From NCBI GenBank assembly GCA_007258455.2, contig VDFB02000001.1, positions 17,480,162 to 17,544,161 on the forward strand: DNA of 64,000 nt. Reading direction: 5' to 3'. The DNA comes from Sequoia sempervirens. Lineage: Eukaryota > Streptophyta > Pinopsida > Cupressales > Cupressaceae. Below the pieces are notes generated by a model. It was not told the origin of the DNA. It did no database searches and saw nothing but the letters and a program-made list of their open reading frames with translations. Positions 23,282-34,056 of this stretch are shown in pieces. The position numbers were made by a program, and so were the translations under genes. Every line of letters begins with the position of its first letter. Within the stretch, counting starts at the first letter, position 1.

Positions 23282-23655
23282 ATTATAAATTAGACTGTTG
23301 ATTCAGGGTTAGAATACAAATCTTTGAAAATTTATATACAATGAAGCATGTATGTGAGATATTTTCCATGTTCCTGGTGAATTGATGGATATTTGCTTGA
23401 AGATTAACCAACCTTTGATTGAATTGTGTTGTTTACCACTTATAGGAACCAATTTTTGATTTGCTATGTCATTTATTGAGGTAGTCAAATAAAATTATAA
23501 AAGGAACACCCTCCTAGATCCCATAGAGCCTGAAGTGTAGAAGATTGCAGTCTTCGACTGAATCTTGTTAGTTGGCCATTCACTTTAAGGGTCTTGATCA
23601 TAGGAGTTGGCTATTCTTTAGAGATTCCTTAGGTGTACTAGGAAAAACACCAACA

Positions 23656-23935
23656 CGACCTTCATGGTAATGCGGGATGTTACTACTACACCGTATCATT
23701 ATTGTTCGGCCTTCACTATAATGTGGGATGTTACCACTGCACCACACCATTATTCTTCAGCCTTTGCAGTAATGTAGGATGTTACCACTGCACTATACTA
23801 TGTCTTCTTAGCTCTTGCATGGATGTGGGAGAAGTATTTGAATTACTGCCATATCAAAAATTTATTGCTCAACCTTCATGGTAATATAGGATGTTACCAC
23901 TACACCGCACTATGTCTTCTTGGCTCTTGTAGTAT
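23656..23935 (+). repeat. 51-bp tandem repeat array
   Basis: The word ggatgtta recurs at about 23675, 23726, 23777 and 23889; the first three are 51 bp apart and the last spans a longer, diverged unit. Each unit reads roughly ttc-a-ggtaatg-gggatgttaccactacaccacac-attattcttcggcc. One further unit lies left of the large element, at 11975-12036. Confidence 0.8.
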
Positions 23936-24406
23936 GGAGCTATTTTGAAACTTGTCACAATAGTCTTATGAAACTTTTCATGATAATCTACTACCTTGAC
24001 ACAACAGTCTTATGAAACTTGCCAATATTTATGAGAACCTTTTAAATTACATTTAGATTTATAAGGAAACTATCCTATAGGGATGATAGTCCTGAGAAAC
24101 ATGGCAATGGTTACAACAATAAACAGTTAACTAGAAACCATGAATTTTCAATGAATAATGGAGAATATATATGGAGTTAAGTTAGTGAGCAAACATCCTT
24201 GGAGAATTATCATAAAAAGTATGACAATCTAAGATTTTGTAGTAGAAAATCATATACCCTCAAAGATCTATCAGTCATAATAGACCTAGCGATAGCTTTT
24301 AGATTCATAAGAATAAATTCGTAAGAGAATATATGCAAGAGCATCAAAAGACACTAAGATGGAAGGCTGGTTGGTAGAGTTGAAGAATCAGACCTATAGT
24401 GAGAAG
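23936..24406. other. No recognisable gene
   Basis: A short stretch repeating cttatgaaactt words near 23960-24020, then unremarkable sequence up to the hAT target site. Confidence 0.4.
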
Positions 24407-24414
24407 GTAGGGAG

Positions 24415-26419
24415 CAGGCCTGGAATTTGATGGTCTATTCGACCGTTTTTTGCATTTTGGACCGTATATTACAACCTAAAAAATTATTAGACCGTATCAT
24501 TTGACTTGCTATATTTTTATATAACCGTAAAATTGACACTTAAAATTATTATTAAACCGTAAAAATTTATTGTATATATATATATATAAATAATTTTATG
24601 ATAAAAATATAAATTAGTATAGATTTGGAATAATGTTTTCTAATTTCACTTTATATTAATATATATAATTTATTATAAATATATTTATTAATTCAAAATC
24701 TGACAATAGAATATTTTCAAGATTAAATATAGTTTTTCTAATTTTTTTAAAATTTTGACATTTTTACTAATAGTTATCATTGCTTTTTATTAATATATAT
24801 GATTTATAATATTTATTATAAAAATTATATTAATTCAAAATCTTTTCAAAATAGAATATAATTGATTTTTAACTTTTTGAATATTTTAACAAGATTTATT
24901 TTCTACATAATTTGGAAACTTTAACATTAAATTTAAGATTTTTAGATATATTTCTAATTATCAATATTTTCTAATTTTACATTTTTTTTTTTATATATAT
25001 AGGATATCCTTATGAATAATCACATAACACAAATTTTCATTGAAAGCATTTATTTTATAGCATTGTAACTTGTTTTTTAACAACATTTTGTTTGCATAGC
25101 ATCAAACTTATTGGTGAGCAATGAGCATGTTGAAATTTTATTTTCCTTTTACAAATGATTATTCTCAGCTTTGATTTTTTTCAACATAATACAACATTTA
25201 AGGATTAACAATTTTTTTTTACAAGCGATTCACTAGCTTTGATTCCTTAAAGCATTTTTTTTATAGGTGATTCATTGGCTTTAATTTTTTTCAAGATAAT
25301 ATAGTAGCTGTGTTTTATTGGTGAGCATGTTGAAATTTTAGATAATGAGTTGAATAAGGATTGGCTGAAAAACTCTTCAGTCCTTATTATCCATTAGATC
25401 ATCAAACTTTATTGGTGAGCATGTTGAAATTTTAGATAATGAGTTGAATAAGGATTGGCTGCAAAAATCTTTAGTCCTTATTATCCATTAGATCGTCAAA
25501 CTCGAGATAATATCTCAGAGCGTTGGCTTGATAAGCTTCTCCAACATTTGCAACATACTACTTCAAATAATGTAAATGAATTTGTATCCATATTTGATGT
25601 CACCGATTGTAAAAGGAAGTTAAACTCTTTTGTTGATTCATTGCATTTGAGTTGTGAGGGTTTCAAGATGAAAGATGCATCGAGAGTCTTTCATAACACA
25701 GAATACTGGCATAGAAGGTATCCTCATATGATGAAGTTATGACAAGTTGTGCTTACTATTCCTACAAGTACTGTTGATTGTGAAAGAGTATTTTCAAAAC
25801 AAAACATGATTTTAGAAAGTCAAAGTTGGGTTTGGATACATTGGATGCATTAATGAGAGTGTCTTTAAATGGACCTCAAAGAAATGATGTAAATTGGAAT
25901 AAAGTATATCAAATACGAAAGAATACAAAGTCAAGAAGAGTTCTTGACCATTGATAACATTTATTTTTGTTTATTTTCTATGTAATGCATCATTAATTTT
26001 TGCATCTCAATTTAAAAATAATAAAAGAAAATAGTTCCTTTCTTTCTAAAAGTTGTTTTTTGTGTTTAAATTTATGCAAATCATATAAAGAAAGTTTGTA
26101 TCAAATTATTATATTTTTTATTGTTTATTTGGTATTTTTAAGAAGTATGATTCCTATAAAAAATACTTAATTAATTTATATGATACATAATATTTAAAAA
26201 AATCAAATTACTTGTGTTATTAAAAATAGAAATTTATAAAAAAAAAGAAGTCATATTTAATATGTATGATTAATAAAATCAATAATATTTTAATATAAAT
26301 TAAATAGTTTTTGACAGTTAAATTTTTTCATAAAACGTAAAGTGACAAGCATTTAAATGAACAAACCATCACAAATTTTTCATATGACAGGTAGGGGTGG
26401 CCGTCAAATTCTAGGCCTA
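24415..26419 (+). mobile_element. hAT DNA transposon remnant, 2.0 kb
   Basis: A perfect 8-bp target duplication GTAGGGAG flanks it (24407-24414 and 26420-26427). The ends are inverted: left CAGGCCTGGAATTTGATGG, right in reverse TAGGCCTAGAATTTGACGG. The 8-bp duplication and the hAT-type transposase C-terminus inside agree. Very A/T-rich subterminal regions contain a (TA)n run near 24570-24590. At about 2 kb it is an internally deleted derivative lacking most of the transposase. Confidence 0.92.
25455..25955 (+). pseudogene. hAT transposase, C-terminal fragment
   Basis: The 95-codon open stretch (with ERWLDKLLQHLQHTT and RKLNSFVDSLHLS) runs to a TGA at 25740. It is followed in frame by LTIPTSTVDCERVFSKQNMI, part of the C-terminal dimerisation region of hAT transposases, and after a frameshift near 25810 by LGLDTLDALMRVSLNGP and further sequence to about 25955. 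A tandem duplication of about 100 bp (25325-25370 and 25405-25450) precedes it. The N-terminal zinc finger and catalytic core are missing. It cannot cut or join DNA. Confidence 0.85.
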
Positions 26420-26466
26420 GTAGGGAGTATTGCAAGTATGAGCAAGTTTGGTGGTGTTGTCATTAA

Positions 26467-27947
26467 TGTTGTCATTGATGTCAAAATAGTTTAGTATATT
26501 GCAAATTGTGCATGTATAGTTGAGATACTATTGAGATATTGTGAGTACATTGTGCTATCCTTATGATGTTCCAGATGTGCTAAATTGATGAGTTTCCAAG
26601 TTCTTTTGAGAAAATTAATAAAGAGAGAAGTCATAGTTATGAATGTGTTCAAAATGTGCTTCAGTATATGCTTCACATTTCTCCTGTGTTGATCCAATGC
26701 TTGTGTGGATATGAAGGGTTATTTTTGATGATTTGATGGTTATATCTATTGATTTGTAGCTTATGTTTTGATGAAATGTGAAAGTTGTGTTCATCTATGT
26801 GTGAACCATTCTGGCTGAGTTAGCTTTCTATGACGAGGAGAAATTTTTCTGCTCTATAGTCCTTCATTATTCTATTTCCAATTTTGTGGATCTAGAATGT
26901 GTCTTATAATGGTGTTCTTTTGGTTCTGGAAAAGATGTGTGTGGTTTGGTGATCCAGAAGTCAAGTCTGAGAGCTATTGTATGTATTTGCATAGTATGAA
27001 TGGACTAATGGATGGAGCTCAGTTTTCAAAGATTGTTACACTTGTTACAGATGTATTTGAAGGAACCTGAGATGTGTTTTCATGCATAATGAAGTGTTTT
27101 TCATCATTCGTGTGCTATCTTCTTGTTGGGAAGCATGTATAGATCAATGTTCATTTGTGTTTTCATTAGGTTTGGTTGACTTGGTATTCACACTTCATTT
27201 GAAGAATTAAATTTAATTAAGTGTGTGGTTGATCCAAGACATTATTTTTGGTCTTGGTTAAGTATTTTTATTGGTCCATGACTCTCATTACTTTCCACAG
27301 CAGGAATGTTGAGTTGCCGACCTAATTTTAATTTATGAAATGAGGCGTATGTGGCCAAGCTTGGATAAAGTTTCTAAGGTTGAAGATGGTATAAATACAA
27401 GTTGAATTATAAAGAATTGAATGATGATGCAAAGTGACAAAGTAAGCCACAAATTAAAAGAGTAGAAGTTTGTGAAAGTGAGTTGAGGCAGTAGTACTTC
27501 AATGTGTTAGATTCTTAAAAGAAGTGAGCTGAAGGTTTTTGCAATGTTTTGATCAAGGATGCGGATGTGTGTTAATTGTTGTGGTGGATCTTTTGCTTTA
27601 TTTTGTATTAGTAGGTAGTGGGCCTCCCTATTAGACAGTGAGTCCTTTCTCTAGGTAGTGAGCCTTTGTATTTAGACAGTGAGCCCTTGGCAATGAGGCT
27701 CTATATTTGGTTTTCCTATCTCTTTATATTTTGAATTAATCCTCACCATGGGTTTTCCCTTATTAGGTTTTCCACATAAAAATCTGGTGTTCATTTTGTT
27801 GAGTTTATTTTCTATTATTTGTGTTTCATGTTCATACTTAATAATAGAACAGTGTGGTTGTGAATCTAATAAGTATTTAAAGTTTTGAATTTGAATTTGG
27901 TGACATCTGATTCACCCCCCCTCTTAGCTATCCTGCACCATTTAACA
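26467..27947 (+). repeat. Probable 5' LTR of copia-1
   Basis: Ends ...tttaaca directly before the primer site and holds a TATA box at 27390. Without a 3' LTR in the window the left boundary is a guess. Confidence 0.5.
27390..27397 (+). promoter_or_regulatory. LTR TATA box of copia-1
   Basis: TATAAATA in the context gatgg-TATAAATA-caagttg, about 560 bp before the LTR end. Confidence 0.55.
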
Positions 27948-27949
27948 AT

Positions 27950-27961
27950 TGGTATCAGAAT
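27950..27961 (+). other. Primer-binding site, tRNA-iMet type
   Basis: tggtatcagaat, close to the TGGTATCAGAGC site complementary to initiator tRNA-Met, standard for copia elements. It starts two bases after the LTR end. Confidence 0.75.
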
Positions 27962-28003
27962 TACGGTTCCTTGGTTTAAAGTTAACAACTTAAGGAAGAT
28001 TTT

Positions 28004-28932
28004 ATGGAACATAAGTTGGAAATATCTATGTTCGATGGATCTGATTACAGTGATTGGAAAGTGCAGATGAGGGGATATATTGTTTCTCTTGGTTACAAGA
28101 CCTAGAAGGTTATTGAGATGAAGTATGTTGCTCCAGTGAGTGGTCCTACTACTGTAGATGAGGTTTTTTCTTACGAGGAGAATGAGAAAGTGAGGTATGC
28201 TTTTATAGTTCTCTATCTAAACTTGAGTGAACTAAGGTTGTTTCTTCATGCACTAATCATGAATTCTACAAGAAGTTGGAAGAACTGTATAGAGGAAATG
28301 AAAGAGTAAATTTGACAAAGAAGCTAGAAGCAAAGTGCAGATATGAGAATATGAAAATGGAAGAAGATGAATAGATTACAAGTTATTTACAAAGGGTTGA
28401 GATGATAGCAAATGAAGTTAGGAATCGAGGGGGAAACTTGATAGATGAAGATATAATTGAGAAGATCTTAATAAACCTACCAGATTATTACAGTGATAAG
28501 ATCTCAGTTATTGAAGAGATGTATGATCCTAAGAAGTATACTAAAGAACAGTTATTCGACACCTTGACAACATTTGAGATGAGAAATTTTAGGAAAGAAG
28601 AAAAGATAGAAACAACATTTAAGGCAATGAATATTGAAGATGATCCAAATAGTGATGTTTTGGATGAGCTGGAAGAAAATTTCACTAGAAATTTGAAGAA
28701 AGGTACTGGAAAGTATAAAGGTATGTTTCCCTTTAAATGTTTCAGTTGTGGTAATATTTGTCATTATGCTTCAAGATTTCTGAATAGAGTTGTACATAAG
28801 AAGAAAAAGGATTATAAAGATAAGGATAAAAAGGATAAGAAATACAAGAAGTTGTATTATGTTAAAAAAGAAGCAAAAATTTTTTATGATGAATTTGAAA
28901 ATGAGGGTGATGATAGTGAAGCTTGTTTTTAG
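28004..28932 (+). pseudogene. copia-1 gag
   Basis: Starts at the ATG at 28004 with MEHKLEISMFDGSDYSDWK, the usual start of a copia gag (UBN2-like domain), with one TAG near 28106. A frameshift near 28255 leads to ITSYLQRVEMIANEVRNRG and a long open stretch to 28932. The zinc knuckle reads CFSCGNICHYASRF, so the last Cys is replaced by Phe. A Lys/Asp-rich tail follows. It would form the particle; it is broken here. Confidence 0.88.
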
Positions 28933-29063
28933 CTTTGGAAAACAAATTTGTATCAAATAACCCTAGAAAATGTGCAAGGAAGAATGCTCTGAAGAATAAA
29001 AAGAATAAGATGGAAGGTACTTTGGTCACTGCCTTTCATGCAAGAAAGGATGAAGACTACTAG

Positions 29064-30060
29064 GTGATTGACAATAGATGTTTTAATCACATGATCGGAG
29101 ATAAGAGCAAGTTCACTAAACTTGAAAAGTATGATGGTGGTTTGGTCATGTTTGATGATGATTTAGGAGATAAGATTTGTGGGAAAGGTACAATTAGTTT
29201 TGATGGAGTACACAACACTGATGATGTATATTATGTAAAGGGTTAGAGGCATAACCTTTCAAGTGTTGGAAAAATGTCTAGCAATGGTTTTAAACTTGTG
29301 TTTCAGAATAATACCTATGAAATCTAAAAAGGATCTAGAGATATGGTTTTTGCTGGAAGGAGATCTCATGGAAATATCTATCAGCTTAAGGGAGTTGATG
29401 GTCAATGCCTTGTATCCCAAATCAATGAAAGTTGGTTATGGCACCAGAGGATGGGACATGTAAACTTTCATAATTTGGTTAGAATCAGTTCAAGAGATGT
29501 TGTCTGAGGTCTGCCTAGAATCACAAAGCTTACTAATACTATTTGTAGAAGTTGTATGCTAGGGAAACAAACAAGATATAGCTTTAAGGGAAAAGAGAAA
29601 TCTACTACTGAAATGTTGGAGTTAATTCATACTGACCTCTATGGTCTGATTAGAACAAAAATCCTGAATGGTGATAGGTATTTCATGCTCCTTATTGATG
29701 ATTACTCTTGAATGACATGGGCTTCTTTTCTTAGAGAAAAGACTCAAGCTCTGGGTAGGTTTAAAGTGTTCAAAGCAAGAGTGGAAAATGAAGTGAATTT
29801 GAGAATCAAATGTTTGAAATATGATAGAGGTGCATAATTCACTTGTGGTGAGTTTAATAGATTTTGTGAACAACATGGCATAAAAAGATAGTTTTTTGCT
29901 CTGAGAACCCCTCAATAGAATGGGGTAGTTGAGAGGAAAACTAGATGGTACAGGAAGCTAAAAGAACCATGATGAAAGAATCAAATGTAATGGATGTGTA
30001 CCAGAGAGAGGCAATACACATTTCTATTTATGTTCTTAATAGAGTTCAAATTGGAGGCAA
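29064..30060 (+). pseudogene. copia-1 protease and integrase
   Basis: The protease active site reads VIDNRCFNHM, where copia elements have D-S/T-G; the Gly is lost, so it is inactive. Integrase follows: HQRMGHVNFHNL and SCMLGKQ carry the zinc residues, LLIDDYS holds the first Asp, LKYDRGA the second, and the TPQ, stop, NGVVER segment the Glu. TAG stops stand at Gln sites such as that of TPQQNGVVER. Frameshifts occur near 29300 and 29950. Confidence 0.88.
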
Positions 30061-30106
30061 CAACACATAGACTCCTTTTGAGTTATGGACTAGTAAGAAT
30101 CCTATT

Positions 30107-32095
30107 GTGAAGTACTTTAAGGTATTTGGAAGTATATGTTACATTAAAAGAGATGATGAAAATCTTGGAAAGTTTGATGCCAAATGTGATGAAGGAATTT
30201 TTCTTGGGTACTCTACTACTAGCAAAGCATATAAATGCTTCAATAAAAGATTGAGTAAGATTGTTGAAAGTGCTAATGTGAAAGTTGATGAAGACATCCG
30301 AAGACTTATTGAGATAAGTGAAGTTGAACCCGATGATCCTATCTATGGACAAGTACCTAAAGAGAATAAGGAGAAGAAAGAAGAGGAAGAAGAAGAAGAA
30401 TAGACTGAAGAAGAAGAAGAAAATGAACTAGAACCTGTTTGTAAGATTCCCAAGTATGTGTAGAAGAATCATCTGGAGGAATAGATAATTGGAGATAAGA
30501 GTGAAGGTGTGAAGACAAGAAGTAAAGTAGCAGGTGAGGTAAATCTGTGCTTACTCTTTAAAATTGAACCTAATTCTATGAGTGAAGCATGCGAAGATGA
30601 GAATTGGATGAGAGCTATGAAAGAAGAGTTGCAACAAATAGAAAATAATTAGACATGGGAATTAGTTCCTAGACCTGTGAATAAGAATATAATTGGTTCA
30701 AAATGGGTGTTCCAGAATATGTTGAATGAAAATGGTGAAGTTATAAGAAATAAGGAAAGACTTGTATGCAAGGGATACTCGCAATTTGAAGGCATAGACT
30801 TTGAAGAAACATTTTCCCCTGTGGCTAAAATGGAAGCTATTAGAATATTTTTGGATTTTTTTGCCCACAAGGATTTCAAAGTATATTAGATGGATGTCAA
30901 GTCATCATTTCTAAATGGTGAATTGGAGGAAGAAGTATACATGGAACAACTTGAAGGATTTCAATTATCTGACAAACCGGATATGGTTTGTAAGTTGAAG
31001 AAGGCATTGTATGGACTAAAGCAAGCTCCTAGAGCTTGGTATGCAAGATTAGATAGATACTTGACAAAGCAAGGATTCAACAAAGGCTCTACTGACAATA
31101 ATATTTACTTTAATGTACAAGGTAGCATAATGTTAATAGTGGTAGTATATGTTGATGATATCATCTTTGGTGGAAATGAAGGCATGTGTAAAAGATTTGC
31201 AGAATAAATGCAAAAAGAATTTGAAATGTCCATGATTGGTGAGTTGAATTTCTTTCTTGGTCTTCAAGTAAATCAAACTAATAAGGGGATATTCATTTCA
31301 TAGTCTAAGTACATGAAAGAGCTATTGAAGAAGTTTGGATTGGATGATTCCAAACTAGTTAGTACTCCTATGGTGACCAGATGTAAGTTGAGTAAAGATG
31401 ATGAATCTGATAAAATTGATCACAACAAATATGGATCTATGATTGGTGGGCTGTTGTATCTTATTGCTACCAGATCAGATATTATGCATGTGGTATGTTT
31501 AGTTGCCAAATTTCAAGTAGATTCTAAAGAGGCACATGTTACAATAGTAAAGAGGATATTTAGATATCTTAAAGGTACACTAGATGATGGCTTATGGTAT
31601 CCTAAGGGTGTTGATTTCACCTTGAGTGCCTATATTGATGTAGATTGGGCTGGTTGTGTGGATGATCAAAAGAGTACCAGTGGGGGTGATTTCTTTCTTG
31701 GTGGAAGATTGGATTCTTGGTTGAGTAAGAAAAAAGACTGGATTTCTTTATCCATTGCAAAGGCAGAATATATTGCTGCAACATCCTGTTGCACATAGGT
31801 TTTGTGGATGAAGCAAACTCTGAAAGACATTGGAGTAATATGTGATGAGCCTATTACTATTTTTTATGACATGTAAGTGCTATAAACATTTCAAAGAATC
31901 TATTTTTGTATTCAAGAAAAAAACACATATCTATCAGGTATCATTTCTTGAGAGAAAAAGTGTTGGAGAATGAAGTCAGGTTGGAGTATGTGACAACAAA
32001 GGAACAAATTGCAGATATATTTACTAAGGCTTTTCTGAAGGATACTTTTGAGTATCTTAGGCAAAGGTTAGGGGTAATTGGCTCTTTGAACTAGG
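30107..32095 (+). pseudogene. copia-1 integrase end, RT and RNase H
   Basis: One frame runs from 30107 to 31798 with several TAG stops. It includes the integrase C-terminal KVFGSICYIKRD segment, an acidic (Glu)n linker encoded by GAA repeats (30375-30425), then [46 protein letters not shown] and the catalytic YVDD box (31148-31159). RNase H shows GLLYLIATRSDIM and DVDWAGCVDD, after which an indel near 31870 shifts the frame and the end reads YVTTKEQIADIFTKAF and RQRLGVIGSLN to 32094. Related to plant Tork/SIRE-type copia; the lineage is not settled. Confidence 0.9.
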
Positions 32096-32290
32096 TGCAC
32101 ATGAAGGTGCATCAGTCTAGTGAATTCATAGATTCTTCATTTATCTGGACTAATGAATGGGTCTACTTCAGAGGGGGAGTAGAAGAGGCTTTCATTATTG
32201 CAATATGAGTTGAATGGGTGCACTCCTAAGGGGGAGAAATATGATATTTTGATCTTTTCCATTGGTGTTAAAGGGGGAGAGAAAGTCATG

Positions 32291-33250
32291 TGAAAATATG
32301 TCATGGGCTAGTGATTTGGATTTTGGCTTACAAATGCTTTGACCAATTTTATTTCATGTTTGTTAATGTTTAGATCACCACATAAGTTGGAAGATATAGA
32401 TCAAGATTTATTTCCAAAGCAAGAGGTAAATATCTACCCCTAGTGTCTAGCAATGTATGGAATGCCATTGATGGATGCTTGGATAGGTGTATGGATGGAT
32501 GGATATGGTAAGCACACAAAGGATGCCAGGGATTATCTTGTGATAAGATAAAGTGTTAGAATAGAGGATGCTCATTTGGACAGTGTTGCATTGCTTAAAT
32601 AAAACTAGGTAGGATAGGATTAATGAAAATGACTCATGTCAAGATGTTTACCATAAGCAAGTGTAAAGTGTGCACCAAACTTTGTCAAGATCAAGATACT
32701 TTGGAAGCTGGATATGGATGGATTAGGTAAGTGGTCTATGGATGAATGGATTTATTATGGATAAGATGGATGGAATGCTAGATTTTATTATGGATGGGAT
32801 AAGATGCTTCCACTTGAATGGACACATGTAGATGCTCAATTCTACACATGACACCTATTTTCAAAGCTCTCATCATGTGGTACTTATCTAAAGTGCCACC
32901 GTAGTGGTTTCCACTGGAGGACAATTTTTATCTTTACTATTTTCATTATTTCTTTATTTTTTGTGAAAAATTTTAAGTTCATGTCGAACCACCTAATGGT
33001 GTTGATGTAGAATTTTTTTCATAATGTTCCATCGATATATTTCTTGAAGAAGTTGTTTTTCTAAGATACGTGCACTTGAATACAAATTTTGAGATTCTTG
33101 ATCCACTTTGTTGATACTAGAGTTAACTCTGTCTTTGTGTGCACATCGCAATAGAGTGCCTTTTGAAGCCTTGTGATGAAGGGTTGTTGTGAATACATGG
33201 TCAATTTGAGAATTGGATATCATGTGTGGAGGCATGGATGGTGGAGTGTG
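32291..33250. other. No gene; GGAT-rich stretch
   Basis: Repeats of atggatgg words at 32450-32510 and 32700-32800. No LTR or protein match recognised. Confidence 0.4.
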
Positions 33251-33739
33251 TTAAGGAATAGAAGATGGATTGGTTGGTAGTTTGGAACCTTTAACTCTCC
33301 AAACTTGGGAAGATGAGCAACGATGGCTGGATACAAAAGTGTGCTTAGAATTAAGACCAACTACTTGATATACTTTGTATGTTGCTTGAGAAGCTTTCTT
33401 TTGTACTTGTGGACATCTTTGATTGATACATTTCCATTTTTTATTTTTCCCCATAGTTTCTTTGACTAATGGAATTTGATAGGGATAATCTTTCTTTGTA
33501 TTCTTTGTTATCCACTTGTATTTGATTTGTCCTTCATGCTTTTCTACTTATTTTTGTTTGATGATGTTCATCATGCTTTGATTCAAATCTTTATTTTGAT
33601 GTTGGTCCCAATTCATGGATGGGGTGATGGGTGGATTAAAATTCATGGTGTGGTTGGTTGTAGTATTGGAATTGGTTTCATCATAGGGATTCTTCATGCT
33701 CCCTATGCTGAAATTTTGTTGAGACATAGATGCCCTCAA
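33251..33739 (-). pseudogene. C-terminal part of a minus-strand gag-like ORF
   Basis: On the minus strand one frame from 33739 to 33251 has a single TAA. It encodes an Asn/Gln/Thr-rich part (NPYDETNSNTTTNHTMNF) and then a basic end (KKDYPYQIPLVKETMGKNKK, followed by KCINQRCPQVQKK) with scattered Cys and His. It lies directly downstream of the gag-like segment at 34057-35392 and was probably part of the same polypeptide. Function unknown; possibly a nucleic-acid-binding tail. Confidence 0.5.
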
Positions 33740-34056
33740 TATGGTGGCAGTAGCGCCTTTTTTTTATTCTGCTTGTTTTGAGATGTCCTATTTAGCAAGC
33801 ATTCTCTGATAAATGACCACTGCAGATGATGTTATTTCAATTTGTTGCTCTACTAACTCCAGAATATCTTATTTGGTCTGACCTATTTCCTTGAGTTGAT
33901 AATGATGGATATCTTCATATATGATGTCTTTAATCTGAATTTGGGATATATTTGATCCTAATGTTGAAAACTCAGCCTAATTGTAGAAATCAATAACTGC
34001 TTGTTCTTGTGTAATAACATCAAGAGTAGAGGACTCTTGTTCTAAATGAAGATCAT

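Larger units (their letters stand above)
12037..23655 (+). mobile_element. Large gag-only LTR retrotransposon (TR-GAG/LARD type)
   Basis: LTR copies at 12037-15023 and 19477-23655 begin TGAT[A/G]GAGCTTCC and end CCAACA (mutated to CCAATA in the 5' copy). The internal region (15024-19476) holds a gag domain and a long acidic ORF, but no protease, RT, RNase H or integrase. The element sits in a 51-bp tandem array. The flanking pentamers tagcc and cgacc differ only by transitions and could derive from CGGCC, a word found in the array. Its primer site and 3' junction motif resemble those of the Tat-like element at 1-10364, which suggests mobilisation by a Tat-like partner. A TIR element (18515-19299) is nested inside it. 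Confidence 0.82.
19477..23655 (+). repeat. 3' LTR of the gag-only element, with a replaced middle
   Basis: Aligns with the 5' LTR from 19477 to about 21214 and from about 23298 to 23655. The 2.08 kb in between (21215-23297) is unrelated to the 5' LTR and consists of two minus-strand LTR-like copies. Preceded by ATCCCCGAGCATGAGCCAC, the junction motif shared with the Tat-like element. Confidence 0.83.
26467..32290 (+). mobile_element. Ty1/copia retrotransposon (copia-1), no 3' LTR seen
   Basis: Contains gag with zinc knuckle, a protease remnant, integrase, RT and RNase H in copia order. The 5' boundary is inferred from TGTTGTCATTGATGTC, a common copia LTR start; the 5' LTR ends at about 27947, before an initiator-Met primer site. 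A purine run (aaagggggaga) lies at 32273-32283, but no second LTR is visible downstream, so the right end is probably truncated. It is closely related to the minus-strand copia at 54857-64000. Confidence 0.85.

Noticed and set aside
11975..23935. CRISPR-like array from the 51-bp repeats
   Set aside because: Units are contiguous diverged tandem repeats without spacers, in a plant nuclear context.
32984..33250. 3' LTR of copia-1
   Set aside because: No stretch after the purine run at 32273 matches the proposed 5' LTR.
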